Below, piece by piece: positions 52,424-61,622 of a DNA stretch of 64,000 nucleotides (position 1 is the stretch's first letter; each line of letters begins with the position of its first letter). The stretch is from CADEDH01 sp965263455. GTDB taxonomy: Bacteria > Actinomycetota > Acidimicrobiia > Acidimicrobiales > SZUA-35. Under the pieces are notes generated by a model. The model made no database searches and was not told where the DNA came from. It was given only the letters and a program-made list of their open reading frames with translations. The stretch spans positions 310,001 to 374,000 of the forward strand of contig CBDHHN010000004.1 of the NCBI GenBank assembly GCA_965263455.1, in the 5' to 3' direction. Made by a program: the position numbers and the translations under genes.

Positions 52424-53347
52424 TCAGGAAGGGGTGAGGAAGGGGGTGATGGTGCCGTCGGCCCGTTCCCGGGCGAAGGCGTCGAGCAGGCGGTCGAGGG
52501 TGGGCAGTTCGTAGCCCAGGTGGTGGGCCGAACCGCTGGCGTCGAGCGAGGTGTCGGCCGGGATGGGCATGGGGGCGAGTTGGGGCGGCGGCCCGTGGTC
52601 GACGAGGTCGGGATCGAGGTCGAAGGTGGCGATGGCGGCCTCGGCCAGCTGGCGCCGGGTCACGGCGTCGGCCCCGCAACAGTGGAAGATGCGGCCCGCC
52701 CCCTCGTCGCCGGCGACGACGGCGGCCCGCATGACCTCCCCGCACATGGTGGCGAGCGACGGCGAAGCCCGTTGGTTGAGACCGGTTGGTGCCTCCCACA
52801 CCTGATACCGGCGCCCGGCCGAGACCGTATCGACCAGGGCGTCGACGAAGTAGCCGAAGCCGTGGTCCTGGGCCCGGGGCAGGTCGCGGCCGCCTCGATG
52901 GATGCCATTGACGCCCGAGACGCGGGCCACCGCCCCGCCGCGATCGAGGGCCACCAACTCCGAGGCCGCCTTGAGAAAACCGTAGAGGTTCACCGGGTTG
53001 GGCGGGGTGTCCTCGACCGCCGGGCCCTGGGTCCCGTCGAAGACCCAGTCGGTCGAGACCAGGACGAAACGGGCACCCACCGCGGCCGAGGCCTCGGCGT
53101 AGGCCCGGGTCGCCTCCACGTAGGAGGCCCAGGCCAGCCGGCGGTCACCGACCAGGGTGTCCCAGTCGTTCACGATGGCGGAGTGGATCACCCCGTCGGG
53201 GCGGATGCCGTGCACGTGTTCGGCGATGGCGGCCGGATCGAGCAGGTCGACCCGGTCGGTGTGCACCTCGTCGTCATGGATCTGACGACACACGGCGGCG
53301 ATGGCCGAGCCCACGAACCCGGACGCCCCGGTAACCACCAGCCGCAT
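52424..53347 (-). CDS. RmlD-like SDR sugar (nucleotide) reductase
   Basis: A 307-residue extended SDR. The nucleotide-binding loop is VTGASGFVGSAIAA, with VLVSTDWVFDGTQGP and the active-site YGFLKAASE, as in dTDP-4-dehydrorhamnose reductases. Located between iolG and iolD in one operon, it is more likely to act on an inositol-derived or free sugar ketone than in rhamnose synthesis. Such a gene is not part of the classical iol set, so its role here is open. Confidence 0.78.
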   Translation of the reverse strand: MRLVVTGASGFVGSAIAAVCRQIHDDEVHTDRVDLLDPAAIAEHVHGIRPDGVIHSAIVNDWDTLVGDRRLAWASYVEATRAYAEASAAVGARFVLVSTDWVFDGTQGPAVEDTPPNPVNLYGFLKAASELVALDRGGAVARVSGVNGIHRGGRDLPRAQDHGFGYFVDALVDTVSAGRRYQVWEAPTGLNQRASPSLATMCGEVMRAAVVAGDEGAGRIFHCCGADAVTRRQLAEAAIATFDLDPDLVDHGPPPQLAPMPIPADTSLDASGSAHHLGYELPTLDRLLDAFARERADGTITPFLTPS

Positions 53348-53357
53348 CGTTGCGACC

Positions 53358-54371
53358 TCAGCCGATCTCGGCCACGTCGACGGGGCGGCCCTCGTCGACC
53401 GACCGGCGGGCGGCCAGCCCGATCACGAGCGGGGCCCGACCATCGGCACCGGTGACCGGGGTCGGGGCCCCGGCCGACACGGCGTCGACGAAGGCCGTCC
53501 ACTGGGCCACATAGGAGGGGATGTACCGCTCCAGGAAGAAGTGCGGAACCGGGGCCGAGTGGCCACCGTCGGCGGTGCGGACCACGGTGTGATGGTCGGC
53601 GTGGTTCTCGGACGAGGCCATGCCGGCCGAACCGAAGGCCTCGACCCGCTGGTCGTAGCCGTAGGCGGCCTGGCGGCAGTTGTCGATGGTGGTGATGGTG
53701 CCATCGGCGTGGGTCAACAGGATCGACACCGTGTCCAGGTCGCCGGCCTCGCCGATGGCGGGGTCGACCCGGACCGCGCCCTGGGCGTAGACCCGGGTCA
53801 CCTCGCTGCCGGTGACGAACCGGGCCATGTCGAAATCGTGGATGGTCATGTCGTTGAAGATGCCGCCGCTGACCTCGATGTAGGCGATGGGGGGCGGCGC
53901 CGGGTCGCGGCTGGTGATGCGGACCTGGCGGACCTCCCCGACCCGGCCGTCGACCACGGCGGCCCGGACCGCGGCGTGGCCGGGGTCGAAGCGACGATTG
54001 AAGCCGATGTGCAGCGGTACGCCGGCGGCGGCGACGGCGGCCAGCCCTCGATCGACCTCGGCCAGCGACAGCGAGATCGGCTTCTCGCAGAAGACCGCCT
54101 TGCCCGCCTCGGCGGCGGCCACCATCAGCTCGACATGGGTGTCGGTACTGGTACAGATGGCCACGGCACCGATGGCGTCGTCGGCCAGGACGTCGGCCAC
54201 CGACGGGGCCACCCGGGCCCCGATGCCGGCGGCACTGGCGGCGGCCGCCGCCTCGACCACGTCGTAGACGGCCGCGACCCGGGCCCCGTCGACCCGGTTC
54301 TGCAGCAGGTCGGCGTGCATCGAGCCGATACGGCCCGCGCCCAGCACGGCGAAGGTCAAGTCATCGTTCAT
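53358..54371 (-). CDS. iolG: Inositol 2-dehydrogenase
   Basis: A 337-residue Gfo/Idh/MocA oxidoreductase that would oxidise myo-inositol to 2-keto-inosose with NAD. The Rossmann loop is AVLGAGRIGSMHA (from residue 9), the family EKP motif is VFCEKPISL (about 95), and the catalytic segment GGIFNDMTIHDFDMARF (about 168-184) holds the Asp and His typical of IolG. The ATG at 54371 follows GAGGAG and begins one base after the SDR stop. It is the first oxidative step of the operon. Confidence 0.88.
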   Translation of the reverse strand: MNDDLTFAVLGAGRIGSMHADLLQNRVDGARVAAVYDVVEAAAAASAAGIGARVAPSVADVLADDAIGAVAICTSTDTHVELMVAAAEAGKAVFCEKPISLSLAEVDRGLAAVAAAGVPLHIGFNRRFDPGHAAVRAAVVDGRVGEVRQVRITSRDPAPPPIAYIEVSGGIFNDMTIHDFDMARFVTGSEVTRVYAQGAVRVDPAIGEAGDLDTVSILLTHADGTITTIDNCRQAAYGYDQRVEAFGSAGMASSENHADHHTVVRTADGGHSAPVPHFFLERYIPSYVAQWTAFVDAVSAGAPTPVTGADGRAPLVIGLAARRSVDEGRPVDVAEIG

Positions 54372-54372
54372 G

Positions 54373-55203
54373 TCAGCTCTCCTCGCCCCACACCGGGGCC
54401 AGATCAGGCTTGGGGGCGTCGCCGGCCCCGGTCACGGTCTGGTCGTAGTCGAACACGGCGCCCGTCATCAGGCCCGACTCGGCCGAGGCCAGGAAACAGA
54501 TGGCCCGGGCCAGCTCGTCGGGGTCGATGAGACGGCCGAACGGCTGGGCCGCGGCGGCCGCAGCCAGCCAATCGTCCTCGGCGTCGTGGAACTCCTTCTG
54601 GATCCCGTGCTCGCCCGGGGTCGCCATCCATCCCGGCTGGACCAGATTGACCCGGATGCGATGGCGCATCAGAGCGAAGGCGGCGTTGCGGGTCAGGGCC
54701 AGGAGCCCGGCCTTGGACACCGAGTACGGATACAGGAACGGTTGGGCCCCATGGGCGGCCACGCTGCCCACGTTGACGATCGAGCCCTCGATGCCCTCGC
54801 GCTTCATGATCCGGGCCGCGGCCGAGATGGCCAGGCCGGGGGCCCGGGTGTTCACGGCCAGCATCGTGTCCCACAGGTCGGGGGTGGTGTTCCACACCGA
54901 CCCTCGTCCGGTGAGGGCGGCGGCGTTGACCAGGATGTCGACCCGACCAAAGGCCTCGTCGGCCGCGGCCACGACGGTGTCGGGCCCGGCCGGGTCGGCC
55001 AGGTCGGCGGTGACGGCCACCGCGTCGCACGGCAGGGAGTCGGCCACGGCCCGGGCCCGGTCGCCGTTGCGTCCGGTGATCACGATGCCGGTCGCCCCAC
55101 GGGCCGCAAGCAGGCGGGCCGTGGCTTCGCCCAGCCCTTGAGAGGAGCCGGTGACCACGGCCACCGCTCCGTCGACGCGCCCATGGGGCGCCGCTTCGGT
55201 CAT
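54373..55203 (-). CDS. Short-chain dehydrogenase/reductase
   Basis: A 276-residue classical SDR. The cofactor loop is VVTGSSQGLGEATA, the structural NAA motif is LVNAAALTGRG, the catalytic Ser precedes the segment YPYSVSKAGLLALTR (YxxxK) and VRVNLVQPGW-like sequence follows. I chose the ATG at 55203 because GAGGA is 7 bases ahead; an ATG two codons earlier (55209) is nearly on top of it. Its position between two Gfo/Idh/MocA dehydrogenases suggests that it oxidises or reduces an inositol isomer or related polyol. Confidence 0.85.
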   Translation of the reverse strand: MTEAAPHGRVDGAVAVVTGSSQGLGEATARLLAARGATGIVITGRNGDRARAVADSLPCDAVAVTADLADPAGPDTVVAAADEAFGRVDILVNAAALTGRGSVWNTTPDLWDTMLAVNTRAPGLAISAAARIMKREGIEGSIVNVGSVAAHGAQPFLYPYSVSKAGLLALTRNAAFALMRHRIRVNLVQPGWMATPGEHGIQKEFHDAEDDWLAAAAAAQPFGRLIDPDELARAICFLASAESGLMTGAVFDYDQTVTGAGDAPKPDLAPVWGEES

Positions 55204-55213
55204 GTCCATGTCC

Positions 55214-56401
55214 TCAGTCGATTCGGATGGTGGTGACGGGCTCCCAGGCCCGGCTCTGCCACGAGCGGATGAGGGCGGCCTGGACGCTGACGTAGTCGAG
55301 CGCCTCGCTGAACCCCGGCTGGTGCTGGGTCCCCGAGGTCACCGCCTGCAGATAGTTGAGGTCCTCGATGACCTTGAGGTCCTCGTAGCCGATGGCGTTG
55401 GCGTCGCCGGGGACGAAGGCCCCGTGATAGGGGAACCGGTCGCCGGCGTAGACGGTGGTGTACCCGTCGTGGAGGTGGCCGGTCTCCTCGGTCAGGAAGA
55501 CCTTCATCTCGTTCATGGTCTCGAGATTCCACATGATGGAGCCCTTGGTCCCGTAGACCTCGAACGCCATCTGGCTCTGGGGCCCGACGATGGACCGGGA
55601 CGACTCGAAGGTGCCGACCGACCCGTTGGCGAACCGGACCAGGCATCCGGCGTAGTCCTCGTTGGTCACCGGGCCGGTGGGGTCGTCGGGGGCGCCACGG
55701 TCGTAGTGGGTCCCCTCCCCCGGCTTGGGCAGGGGGCGCTCGGGGATGAACGTCTCCTCAAGACCCACCACCTCGGTGATCGGCCCGTTGAGCATCATGG
55801 ACAGGTCCATGGAGTGGCTCAGGATGTCGGAGCTGACGCCATAGCCCGCACCGTCGAGCTCGAATCGCCACGACAACAGCCCGAGCGGGTCGGAGCCGTA
55901 CATCGAGAAGAACCGACCTCGGTAGTTGGTGATCTCCCCCAGGGCACCGTCGGCGATGAGCTGCCGGGCGTACTGGACCAGCGGGGCCCACCGGTAGTTG
56001 TAGCCGACCCCGGTGATGACCCCGGCGTCCCGGGCCGCCTTCTCCACCCGCGCCGTCTGATCCGGGGTGCCGCCCACCGGCTTCTCGCAGAACACGTGCT
56101 TGCCCGCCGCGGCGGCGGCCACGCACAGCTCCTCGTGCAACATGTTGGGGGCGGCCACCACCACCACGTCGACGGCCGGATCCTCGATGGCCCGGGCCGA
56201 GTCGGTGGTCGACCACTGGAAGCCGAAGGAACGGACCGCCTCCTCGCCCCGGGCGGCGACGTTGTCGGCGCACACCACCAACCGGGGGTCGGCGGGCCGA
56301 TCGGGGAACAGCGTGGGGATGCGGAGATAGGACCGGCTGTGGGCCTGGCCCATCCAACCGAAACCGATGACGGCGATACCGATCTGGGGGAGGTCGGTCA
56401 C
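55214..56401 (-). CDS. Gfo/Idh/MocA-family dehydrogenase (inositol-isomer dehydrogenase candidate)
   Basis: A 395-residue NAD(P)-dependent dehydrogenase. It has VIGFGWMGQAHSRSYLRIP, the lysine motif VFCEKPVGGTP, and in the C-terminal domain GYGVSSDILSHSMDLSMML. Length and motifs differ from the IolG next door, so it probably handles another isomer such as scyllo- or chiro-inositol, or a keto-inositol; that is inference. The GTG at 56401 follows GGAAGGA. It lies 7 bases from the ATPase gene and 10 from the SDR gene in the same operon. Confidence 0.82.
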   Translation of the reverse strand: MTDLPQIGIAVIGFGWMGQAHSRSYLRIPTLFPDRPADPRLVVCADNVAARGEEAVRSFGFQWSTTDSARAIEDPAVDVVVVAAPNMLHEELCVAAAAAGKHVFCEKPVGGTPDQTARVEKAARDAGVITGVGYNYRWAPLVQYARQLIADGALGEITNYRGRFFSMYGSDPLGLLSWRFELDGAGYGVSSDILSHSMDLSMMLNGPITEVVGLEETFIPERPLPKPGEGTHYDRGAPDDPTGPVTNEDYAGCLVRFANGSVGTFESSRSIVGPQSQMAFEVYGTKGSIMWNLETMNEMKVFLTEETGHLHDGYTTVYAGDRFPYHGAFVPGDANAIGYEDLKVIEDLNYLQAVTSGTQHQPGFSEALDYVSVQAALIRSWQSRAWEPVTTIRID

Positions 56402-56408
56402 GATCGGA

Positions 56409-57212
56409 TCAGTCCTTCCCGCCGGAGCCGGCGATGGCGGCTTCGAGCTCGTGCTGGAGCTGCTCCAGCTCGGCCCCGCCGGCCATGAGCCGGGTCAGCT
56501 CGGGCTGGGTGATCTCCTCCTTGGCGAAGTTGCCCATCGACTGGCCTCGGTTGAGGATGAGGAACCGGTCCCCCACCGGGAAGGCGTGCGACGGGTTGTG
56601 GGTGATGAAGATCACGCCCAGGCCCCGCTTGGCCGCCTCGACGATGTAGCGGAGGACCACGCCCGACTGCTTGACGCCGAGGGCCGACGTGGGCTCGTCG
56701 AGGATGAGGACCTTGGCCCCGAAGTACACGGCCCGGGCGATGGCCACCGACTGGCGCTCGCCGCCCGACAGGGTCCCGACCGGCTGTTCGGTGTCGCGGA
56801 TGTCGATACCCATCTTGGCCATCTCGTCCTTGGCGATCCGTTTGGCCGACGCGGTGTCGATCCACTCCAGGGGCCAGCGGCCCTTGGTCGGCTCCGAGCC
56901 GAGGAAGAAGTTCCGCCACACCGACATGAGCGGCACCATGGCCAGGTCCTGGTACACGGCGGCGATCCCGGAGTCGAGGGCCTCTCGGGGTGAGCCGAAG
57001 CGCACCGGGTTGCCTTCGAGCAGGAACTCGCCCTCGTCGTGCTGATGGACCCCGGCCAGGATCTTGATGAAGGTCGACTTGCCGGCGCCGTTGTCGCCGA
57101 GGACGCAGGTCACCTTGCCCGCCTGGACCTCGGTCGTCACCCCCTGGAGGGCGATGATGTTGCCGTAGAACTTGCCGATGTTGTTCAGCTGTAGCAGTGG
57201 CGTGTCAGTCAT
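56409..57212 (-). CDS. Sugar ABC transporter ATP-binding protein (single-domain, CUT2 type)
   Basis: A 267-residue ATPase with Walker A VLGDNGAGKSTF, signature TLSGGERQSVAIARA and Walker B VLILDEPTSALG. It resembles the CUT2 ATPases for ribose, fructose or inositol, but has a single nucleotide-binding domain rather than the usual tandem pair, so a homodimer would form. AAGGGGG precedes the ATG. It is preceded by the permease and binding-protein genes of the same importer, for which inositol is the obvious substrate. Confidence 0.9.
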   Translation of the reverse strand: MTDTPLLQLNNIGKFYGNIIALQGVTTEVQAGKVTCVLGDNGAGKSTFIKILAGVHQHDEGEFLLEGNPVRFGSPREALDSGIAAVYQDLAMVPLMSVWRNFFLGSEPTKGRWPLEWIDTASAKRIAKDEMAKMGIDIRDTEQPVGTLSGGERQSVAIARAVYFGAKVLILDEPTSALGVKQSGVVLRYIVEAAKRGLGVIFITHNPSHAFPVGDRFLILNRGQSMGNFAKEEITQPELTRLMAGGAELEQLQHELEAAIAGSGGKD

Positions 57213-57227
57213 GGTTGGCCCCCTTGA

Positions 57228-59195
57228 TCACCGGGTCGCTTCGGCCCGGGAGCGGATGAAGTTGTTGGCGATCACGGCCAGGAGGAGGATTCCTCCCAGG
57301 AACACGAACCTCCAGTCCGAGTTCCACCGGGCCGACGGGATGCCCTGGATCGACATGGCCATGATGAAGGCGCCGATGGCGGCGCCGATGGTCGAGCCGT
57401 AGCCACCGGTCAGGGCGGTACCCCCGACCACGGCGGCGATGATGTACTCGAACTCCTCACCGTCACCGGTCGATGCCTGGATGGTGTTGAGCCGGAAGGC
57501 CAGCAGGGTGCCGACGAGCCAGGCGGCGAAGCTGACCAGCATGAACAGCTGGACCTTGGTCCGGGAGGCGGGAACACCGACCTGGCGGGCCGCCTGCTTG
57601 TTGCCGCCGACGGCGAAGGTCCAGGACCCGAAGCGGGTCCGACCCAGGACCCAGCTCACGATCACGGTGAAGGCCAGGAACCAGACGGTTCGGACGCTGA
57701 ACACGGTCCGGCTGATCTCGGCATCGAGTTCGGCCTGGGTCACGAACAGCAGGCGGGCGACGACGCCGATGCTGAACAGGGCCATGCCGGCCAGGACCAG
57801 GCGCTGGCCCATGCGGTCGGCGCCGGCCTGAGGGAACCGGCGTTCGGCGAAGAACAGGCTGACCACGGCCCAGGTGAAGAGCAGGCCGGCCATGACCAGC
57901 ATGATGGTGAACACCTGGGTCCGGAACTTGGGCGACGCCGACTCGGCCCGGATGAAGAAGGCGGTGAAGGCGATGGCGGCGGCCGTGAGGGCGAGCAGGA
58001 ACGAGCGGGTCGTCTGGCCCACGACCTTGGCCCGGCCGACGGCCATCATCATGAGCACGGCGGCGGTGGCCCCGAACCCGACGAAGAGGATGGCCCGGAT
58101 GCCCTGCTCGGTGAACTGGAAATAGATGCGCTCGTCGTCCTGGGCGTCGAGGACGGCGGCGAAGACCACGGCAACGGCCAGGGAGGCCACACCCAGGCCG
58201 AGCATGGTCAGTACCGGCATGGGGAATCGGAGCGAACCCCGATCGGCCAGCGGCTCGTAGCGCCACATGGCCAGGCCGACGAAGCCGACCAACATGGCCA
58301 CACCCAGGATCACGGCGCCAATGGTGTCGTTGGTCGTGCCGTCGGTGCTGTGCAGGTAGAACACCCCGGCCACGCCGCCGGCCAGACCCACCAGGAACAG
58401 GCCGAGGCCGGTCGGGTTCAGGCTGTCACGGCGGATGAAGTACAGCTCGTAGACCGAGAGGGCGACCAGCAGGAGCCCGACCAGGCAGGCCACGGTGTAG
58501 ACCACGTCCCGCCCTTCCCAGATGTGGTTGTTGCGCACCCACTCGCTGGCGAAGATCGTGTTGAAGAAGGCGTAGCCGGCGTCGCCGCCACGCTCGTCGG
58601 CGAAGATCTCCAGGTCGTTCATCTTGCCGACCTGGATCTGGTCGACGACCAGCTTGGAGTAGCCGAGCTTGGCCCCCCGGAGGATGAAGAACGTACCCAG
58701 AGTGACGATGAAGCTGGGGAGCGACGTGCGGTTGACCAACGTGCCGTTGAACCAGCCGAGGCCCAGGGCCACGATCAGGGTCAGCGGCAGGGCCACCCAC
58801 AGGCTGAAACCGGCCCCGCCCATGTCGCCGGTCACGTCGCGAACGAAGAGCAGGGTCAGGATGCCGAGGGCACCGCTGGCCGCCCCGGAGGAGAGATCGA
58901 ATTCGCCGCCGATCATCAGCATGGCCACGGCCACGGCCATGATGCCGAGGGGGGCCGAGGCGGCGTCGAGGATGGAGGCCGAACCGCTGGCCAGACCGAA
59001 GCTGTTGGAAACGGCCCAGAAGAAGACCCAGATGGCCAAGGCGGCGATGATGGCCCCGATCTCCGGTCTCACCAGAAGCCGGGTGAATACCCCCCGGTAG
59101 GCCAAGCGTTCGTCCTGGTCCGCCGCGACCGCAGCCGCCGACGCCGGACCTTCCGACGTGGCCGCCGCCGCGTCTTCGATGGTTGCGTCGTTCAT
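57228..59195 (-). CDS. Sugar ABC transporter permease (CUT2 type) with large membrane insertion
   Basis: A 655-residue polytopic permease. The N-terminal part (about 45-195) has the usual family segments, such as MLMIGGEFDLSSGAASG and LPSFIVTLGTFFILRG. The C-terminal part (from about 480) holds RFGSWTFAVGGNKQAARQVG, FEYIIAAVVGGTALTGGYGS and the last helices. Between them are about 270 extra residues with some seven further hydrophobic segments, so the protein is about twice the normal size of 320-350 residues. The ATG follows a purine-rich site and stands 213 bases beyond the binding-protein gene, past a hairpin. Confidence 0.88.
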   Translation of the reverse strand: MNDATIEDAAAATSEGPASAAAVAADQDERLAYRGVFTRLLVRPEIGAIIAALAIWVFFWAVSNSFGLASGSASILDAASAPLGIMAVAVAMLMIGGEFDLSSGAASGALGILTLLFVRDVTGDMGGAGFSLWVALPLTLIVALGLGWFNGTLVNRTSLPSFIVTLGTFFILRGAKLGYSKLVVDQIQVGKMNDLEIFADERGGDAGYAFFNTIFASEWVRNNHIWEGRDVVYTVACLVGLLLVALSVYELYFIRRDSLNPTGLGLFLVGLAGGVAGVFYLHSTDGTTNDTIGAVILGVAMLVGFVGLAMWRYEPLADRGSLRFPMPVLTMLGLGVASLAVAVVFAAVLDAQDDERIYFQFTEQGIRAILFVGFGATAAVLMMMAVGRAKVVGQTTRSFLLALTAAAIAFTAFFIRAESASPKFRTQVFTIMLVMAGLLFTWAVVSLFFAERRFPQAGADRMGQRLVLAGMALFSIGVVARLLFVTQAELDAEISRTVFSVRTVWFLAFTVIVSWVLGRTRFGSWTFAVGGNKQAARQVGVPASRTKVQLFMLVSFAAWLVGTLLAFRLNTIQASTGDGEEFEYIIAAVVGGTALTGGYGSTIGAAIGAFIMAMSIQGIPSARWNSDWRFVFLGGILLLAVIANNFIRSRAEATR

Positions 59196-59359
59196 TGTTC
59201 CTGCCTTCTCCCCTCGTGCCTGATTCGGTCGGACCGCCGAGATCGACGGTCCCGGTCGCCCTCTTCGTGAATCCCGGTGCTCGACCCCCGATCGAGCCCG
59301 GACACAGCTGGGGCGGGCCGCGGACGACCCGCCCCAACCATCATGTGATCACCTTGGCC

Positions 59360-59392
59360 ATCCGCCCGCCACCCCCGTGGCGGCGGGCGGAT
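59360..59392 (-). terminator. Intercistronic 11-bp stem-loop after the binding-protein gene
   Basis: ATCCGCCCGCC (59360-59370) pairs exactly with GGCGGGCGGAT (59382-59392) around 11 bases. On the minus strand it begins 16 bases after the binding-protein stop and lies before the permease. Such structures in sugar-importer operons often block 3' decay or partly terminate, giving more binding protein than permease. Confidence 0.7.
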
Positions 59393-59407
59393 CGGTCAGG
59401 TGGTCTG

Positions 59408-60451
59408 TCAGCGAGTGCCCTCGGCGACCAGCGCCTTGACCTGCGCGGCGTTGTCGGTGGTCACGAAGCCGGGACCGGTGAGGATCGGCAGACCGCCACC
59501 GGCGGTGTTCAGGTTGGTCACGTTCAGGTACAGCAGCGCGATCGGCAGGTAGCCCTGCAGATACTGCTGCTGGTCGACGGTGAAGGCGACGTCGCCGGCC
59601 TCGATGGCGTCGATCAGCTCGGGGGTGATGTCGAAGCCCCCGATGTTGACGTCACGACCGAGGTCCTGAGCGGCCTGCAGGCCGGAGACGGCGATCACCG
59701 GACCGGTTCCGAGGAAGCCGTCGATGTCGGTGTTGGCCTCCATGATGGCCTTGATCTGGTTGATCTGCTCCGTCTGGTCGGCGTCGAGACCGACGAACTC
59801 GTTGGTCACGGTGCCGTTGAAGGAGTCCTCCAGGCCGGCGCAGCGCTCGTCGAGACCGACGTTCGACTGCTCCTGACGACCGCACAGCACGTGGGTCACA
59901 CCGGCGGCGTTGAACCGCTCACCGGCGCCCTGGCCGGCGATGAACTCGGTCTGACCGACGTGGGTCAGGGCCCCGATGGTCTGGTAGTCGTTGGCGCCGG
60001 AGTTGAGGGTGATCACGGGGACGCCCTCGCCGACGGCGGTCTGGAGCGGGCCGATCAGCTGGTCGGGGCTGGGGAGCGAAGCGGCGATGCCGTCCGAGCC
60101 CTCGCCGACCGCGGTCTCGATGTCCGAGACCATCTGACCGGGATCGTTGTTGCCCGGCATCCACACGCATTCGACCTGCAGGTCCTCACACGCAGCGTCC
60201 ATGCCCCGCTTGACCACGGACCAGAAGGGGCCGTCGTCGGAGTGGGTGATCATGTGGAAGGTGAGATCGCCGCCCTGGGTCAGGTTGGCGCTCTCGTCAC
60301 CGTCGTCGGTGGACCCGCCGTCGTCGGTCGAGCCACCGTCCTCGCTGGTGGACTCGCCGCCATCGGCATCCTCGTCGTCACCCCCGCCGCACGCTGCGGC
60401 AACCAGGGTGAAGGCGAAGAGCAGGGCCAACAGCCTCCAAAGTTTATTCAT
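59408..60451 (-). CDS. Sugar (probably inositol) ABC transporter substrate-binding lipoprotein
   Basis: A 347-residue periplasmic-binding-protein-family lipoprotein. The lipobox is LVAAAC (Cys21), followed by an acidic Gly/Ser/Asp linker to about residue 58. The fold starts at LTFHMITHSDDGPFW and continues with the CUT2-type segments GIAASLPSPDQLIGPL, VPVITLNSGAND and GGFDITPELIDAIEAGD. GGGGAGGAAACC precedes the ATG. It is the second gene of the leftward operon and is flanked by stem-loops, consistent with high expression. Inositol as ligand is inferred from the neighbours. Confidence 0.9.
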   Translation of the reverse strand: MNKLWRLLALLFAFTLVAAACGGGDDEDADGGESTSEDGGSTDDGGSTDDGDESANLTQGGDLTFHMITHSDDGPFWSVVKRGMDAACEDLQVECVWMPGNNDPGQMVSDIETAVGEGSDGIAASLPSPDQLIGPLQTAVGEGVPVITLNSGANDYQTIGALTHVGQTEFIAGQGAGERFNAAGVTHVLCGRQEQSNVGLDERCAGLEDSFNGTVTNEFVGLDADQTEQINQIKAIMEANTDIDGFLGTGPVIAVSGLQAAQDLGRDVNIGGFDITPELIDAIEAGDVAFTVDQQQYLQGYLPIALLYLNVTNLNTAGGGLPILTGPGFVTTDNAAQVKALVAEGTR

Positions 60452-60488
60452 TATGGTTTCCTCCCCATTGTTGGTTGAGATCTGGGTT

Positions 60489-60515
60489 CTTTTTGTCAGG
60501 TTCTCTGACAGAAAG
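60489..60515 (-). promoter_or_regulatory. Stem-loop between iolE and the binding-protein gene
   Basis: CTTTTTGTCAG (60489-60499) and CTGACAGAAAG (60505-60515) form an 11-bp stem with one T-G pair and a 5-base loop. On the minus strand it lies about 17 bases beyond the iolE stop. There is no following U-run, so a processing or stabilising role is more likely than full termination. Confidence 0.6.
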
Positions 60516-60532
60516 CACTCAGCGAGCTGAGG

Positions 60533-61504
60533 CTACGCCTGCCGCTCGCCGAAGGCGTCGATGTTCGTCGCGATGTAACGGATACTGGCGGCCACATCGA
60601 GGGCCGGGCCCTCATCGGGACCGGGCATGTCGCCGGTGATGGCGCAGTCCTGTTCGACCACGTACCACTCGCCGTAGCCCTGGGCCTCCAGGGCCTCGAC
60701 CACCTCGGCGATGGCCAGGTGACCGCGCCCCAGGGCGGGGAACAGGCCGGCCTGGACCGCTTCCATGAGCGACAGCGATTCGGTACGGAAACGGCGGCCG
60801 ACCTCGAGGTCGAGATCCTTCAAATGGACCAGGCCGAAACGATCGGCGTGGTCGCGGGCCAGAGCCACCGGATCGGCGCCACCGAGGGCGAGATGGCCGG
60901 TGTCGAGGACCAGGGCGGAGTCGGTGTGGTCCAGCACCCGACGGACCTCGTCGGCCGTCTCGACCACGCAGCCCTCGTGCTCGTGGACCACGTGCCGCAG
61001 GCCGTGGGCGGCACACAGCTCGTCGAGCTCGCCGAGCATGGCGTACAGGTGGTGCCACTCGTCCTCGGTCAGCTCCTGGCGAGGGGCCCAGTCGTAGGTG
61101 GTCACGGGGGCGCTGTTGAAATAGCGACCGCCGACCTCGGCCAGCAGGCGGGCCATGTCCTCGGCCCGGGAGCGGGCCTCGGCCGCCTCGTCGGGCCGAT
61201 GCAACACCAGGGGCACGAACGAGGCGAGCAGCTCGAGGCCGTGGGCGTCGAGGGCGGCGCGCAGCGGACCGGCCTGTTCGGGAAGCCAACCGGCCGACCC
61301 CAGCTCGGTATGGGTGAAGCCGAGGGCGGCCATCTCGCCGAGCACCCGGTCGACGGGCAACTGGTGGCCCCAGCCCGGGACCTCACACACGCCCCACGAG
61401 ATGGGGGCGGTGGCCACACGTGCCGCCACCGGCGGCGTCAGCAACTCGCGGGGATCCCCGTCGGCGTAGGGGGGTGCGGGCGGAGGCGAGGAGGACATCG
61501 ACAT
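60533..61504 (-). CDS. iolE: Inosose dehydratase (sugar phosphate isomerase/epimerase fold)
   Basis: A 323-residue TIM-barrel metalloenzyme that would dehydrate 2-keto-myo-inositol (EC 4.2.1.44). The first strand ATAPISWGVCEVPGWG matches IolE openings, and metal-site segments are HVVHEHEGCVVE, LVLDTGHLALGG, GLVHLKDLD and WYVVEQDC. The ATG at 61504 and one two codons later (61498) are both plausible; AAGGTG lies ahead. It is the first gene of the leftward operon, with a consensus -35 (TTGACA, 61651-61646) and a LacI-type palindrome in its promoter region. Confidence 0.9.
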   Translation of the reverse strand: MSMSSSPPPAPPYADGDPRELLTPPVAARVATAPISWGVCEVPGWGHQLPVDRVLGEMAALGFTHTELGSAGWLPEQAGPLRAALDAHGLELLASFVPLVLHRPDEAAEARSRAEDMARLLAEVGGRYFNSAPVTTYDWAPRQELTEDEWHHLYAMLGELDELCAAHGLRHVVHEHEGCVVETADEVRRVLDHTDSALVLDTGHLALGGADPVALARDHADRFGLVHLKDLDLEVGRRFRTESLSLMEAVQAGLFPALGRGHLAIAEVVEALEAQGYGEWYVVEQDCAITGDMPGPDEGPALDVAASIRYIATNIDAFGERQA

Positions 61505-61590
61505 GGGTGGTGGTGACACCTTCCTGGGGGTCGGGACGGGCGGATGCCCGGCCGGCGGCGTGAGCCCCGAGAGGAGCACTCCTTCGAGTT

Positions 61591-61602
61591 TGGAGCGCTC
61601 TA
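61591..61602. promoter_or_regulatory. LacI-type operator 1 (imperfect palindrome TGGAGCGCTCTA)
   Basis: TGGAGCGCTCTA differs at one position from the perfect site 88 bases to the right. It lies just downstream of the expected iolE transcription start (about 61616), where a bound repressor would block elongation. Confidence 0.75.
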
Positions 61603-61622
61603 CTCGAAACGTGACAGGCAGC

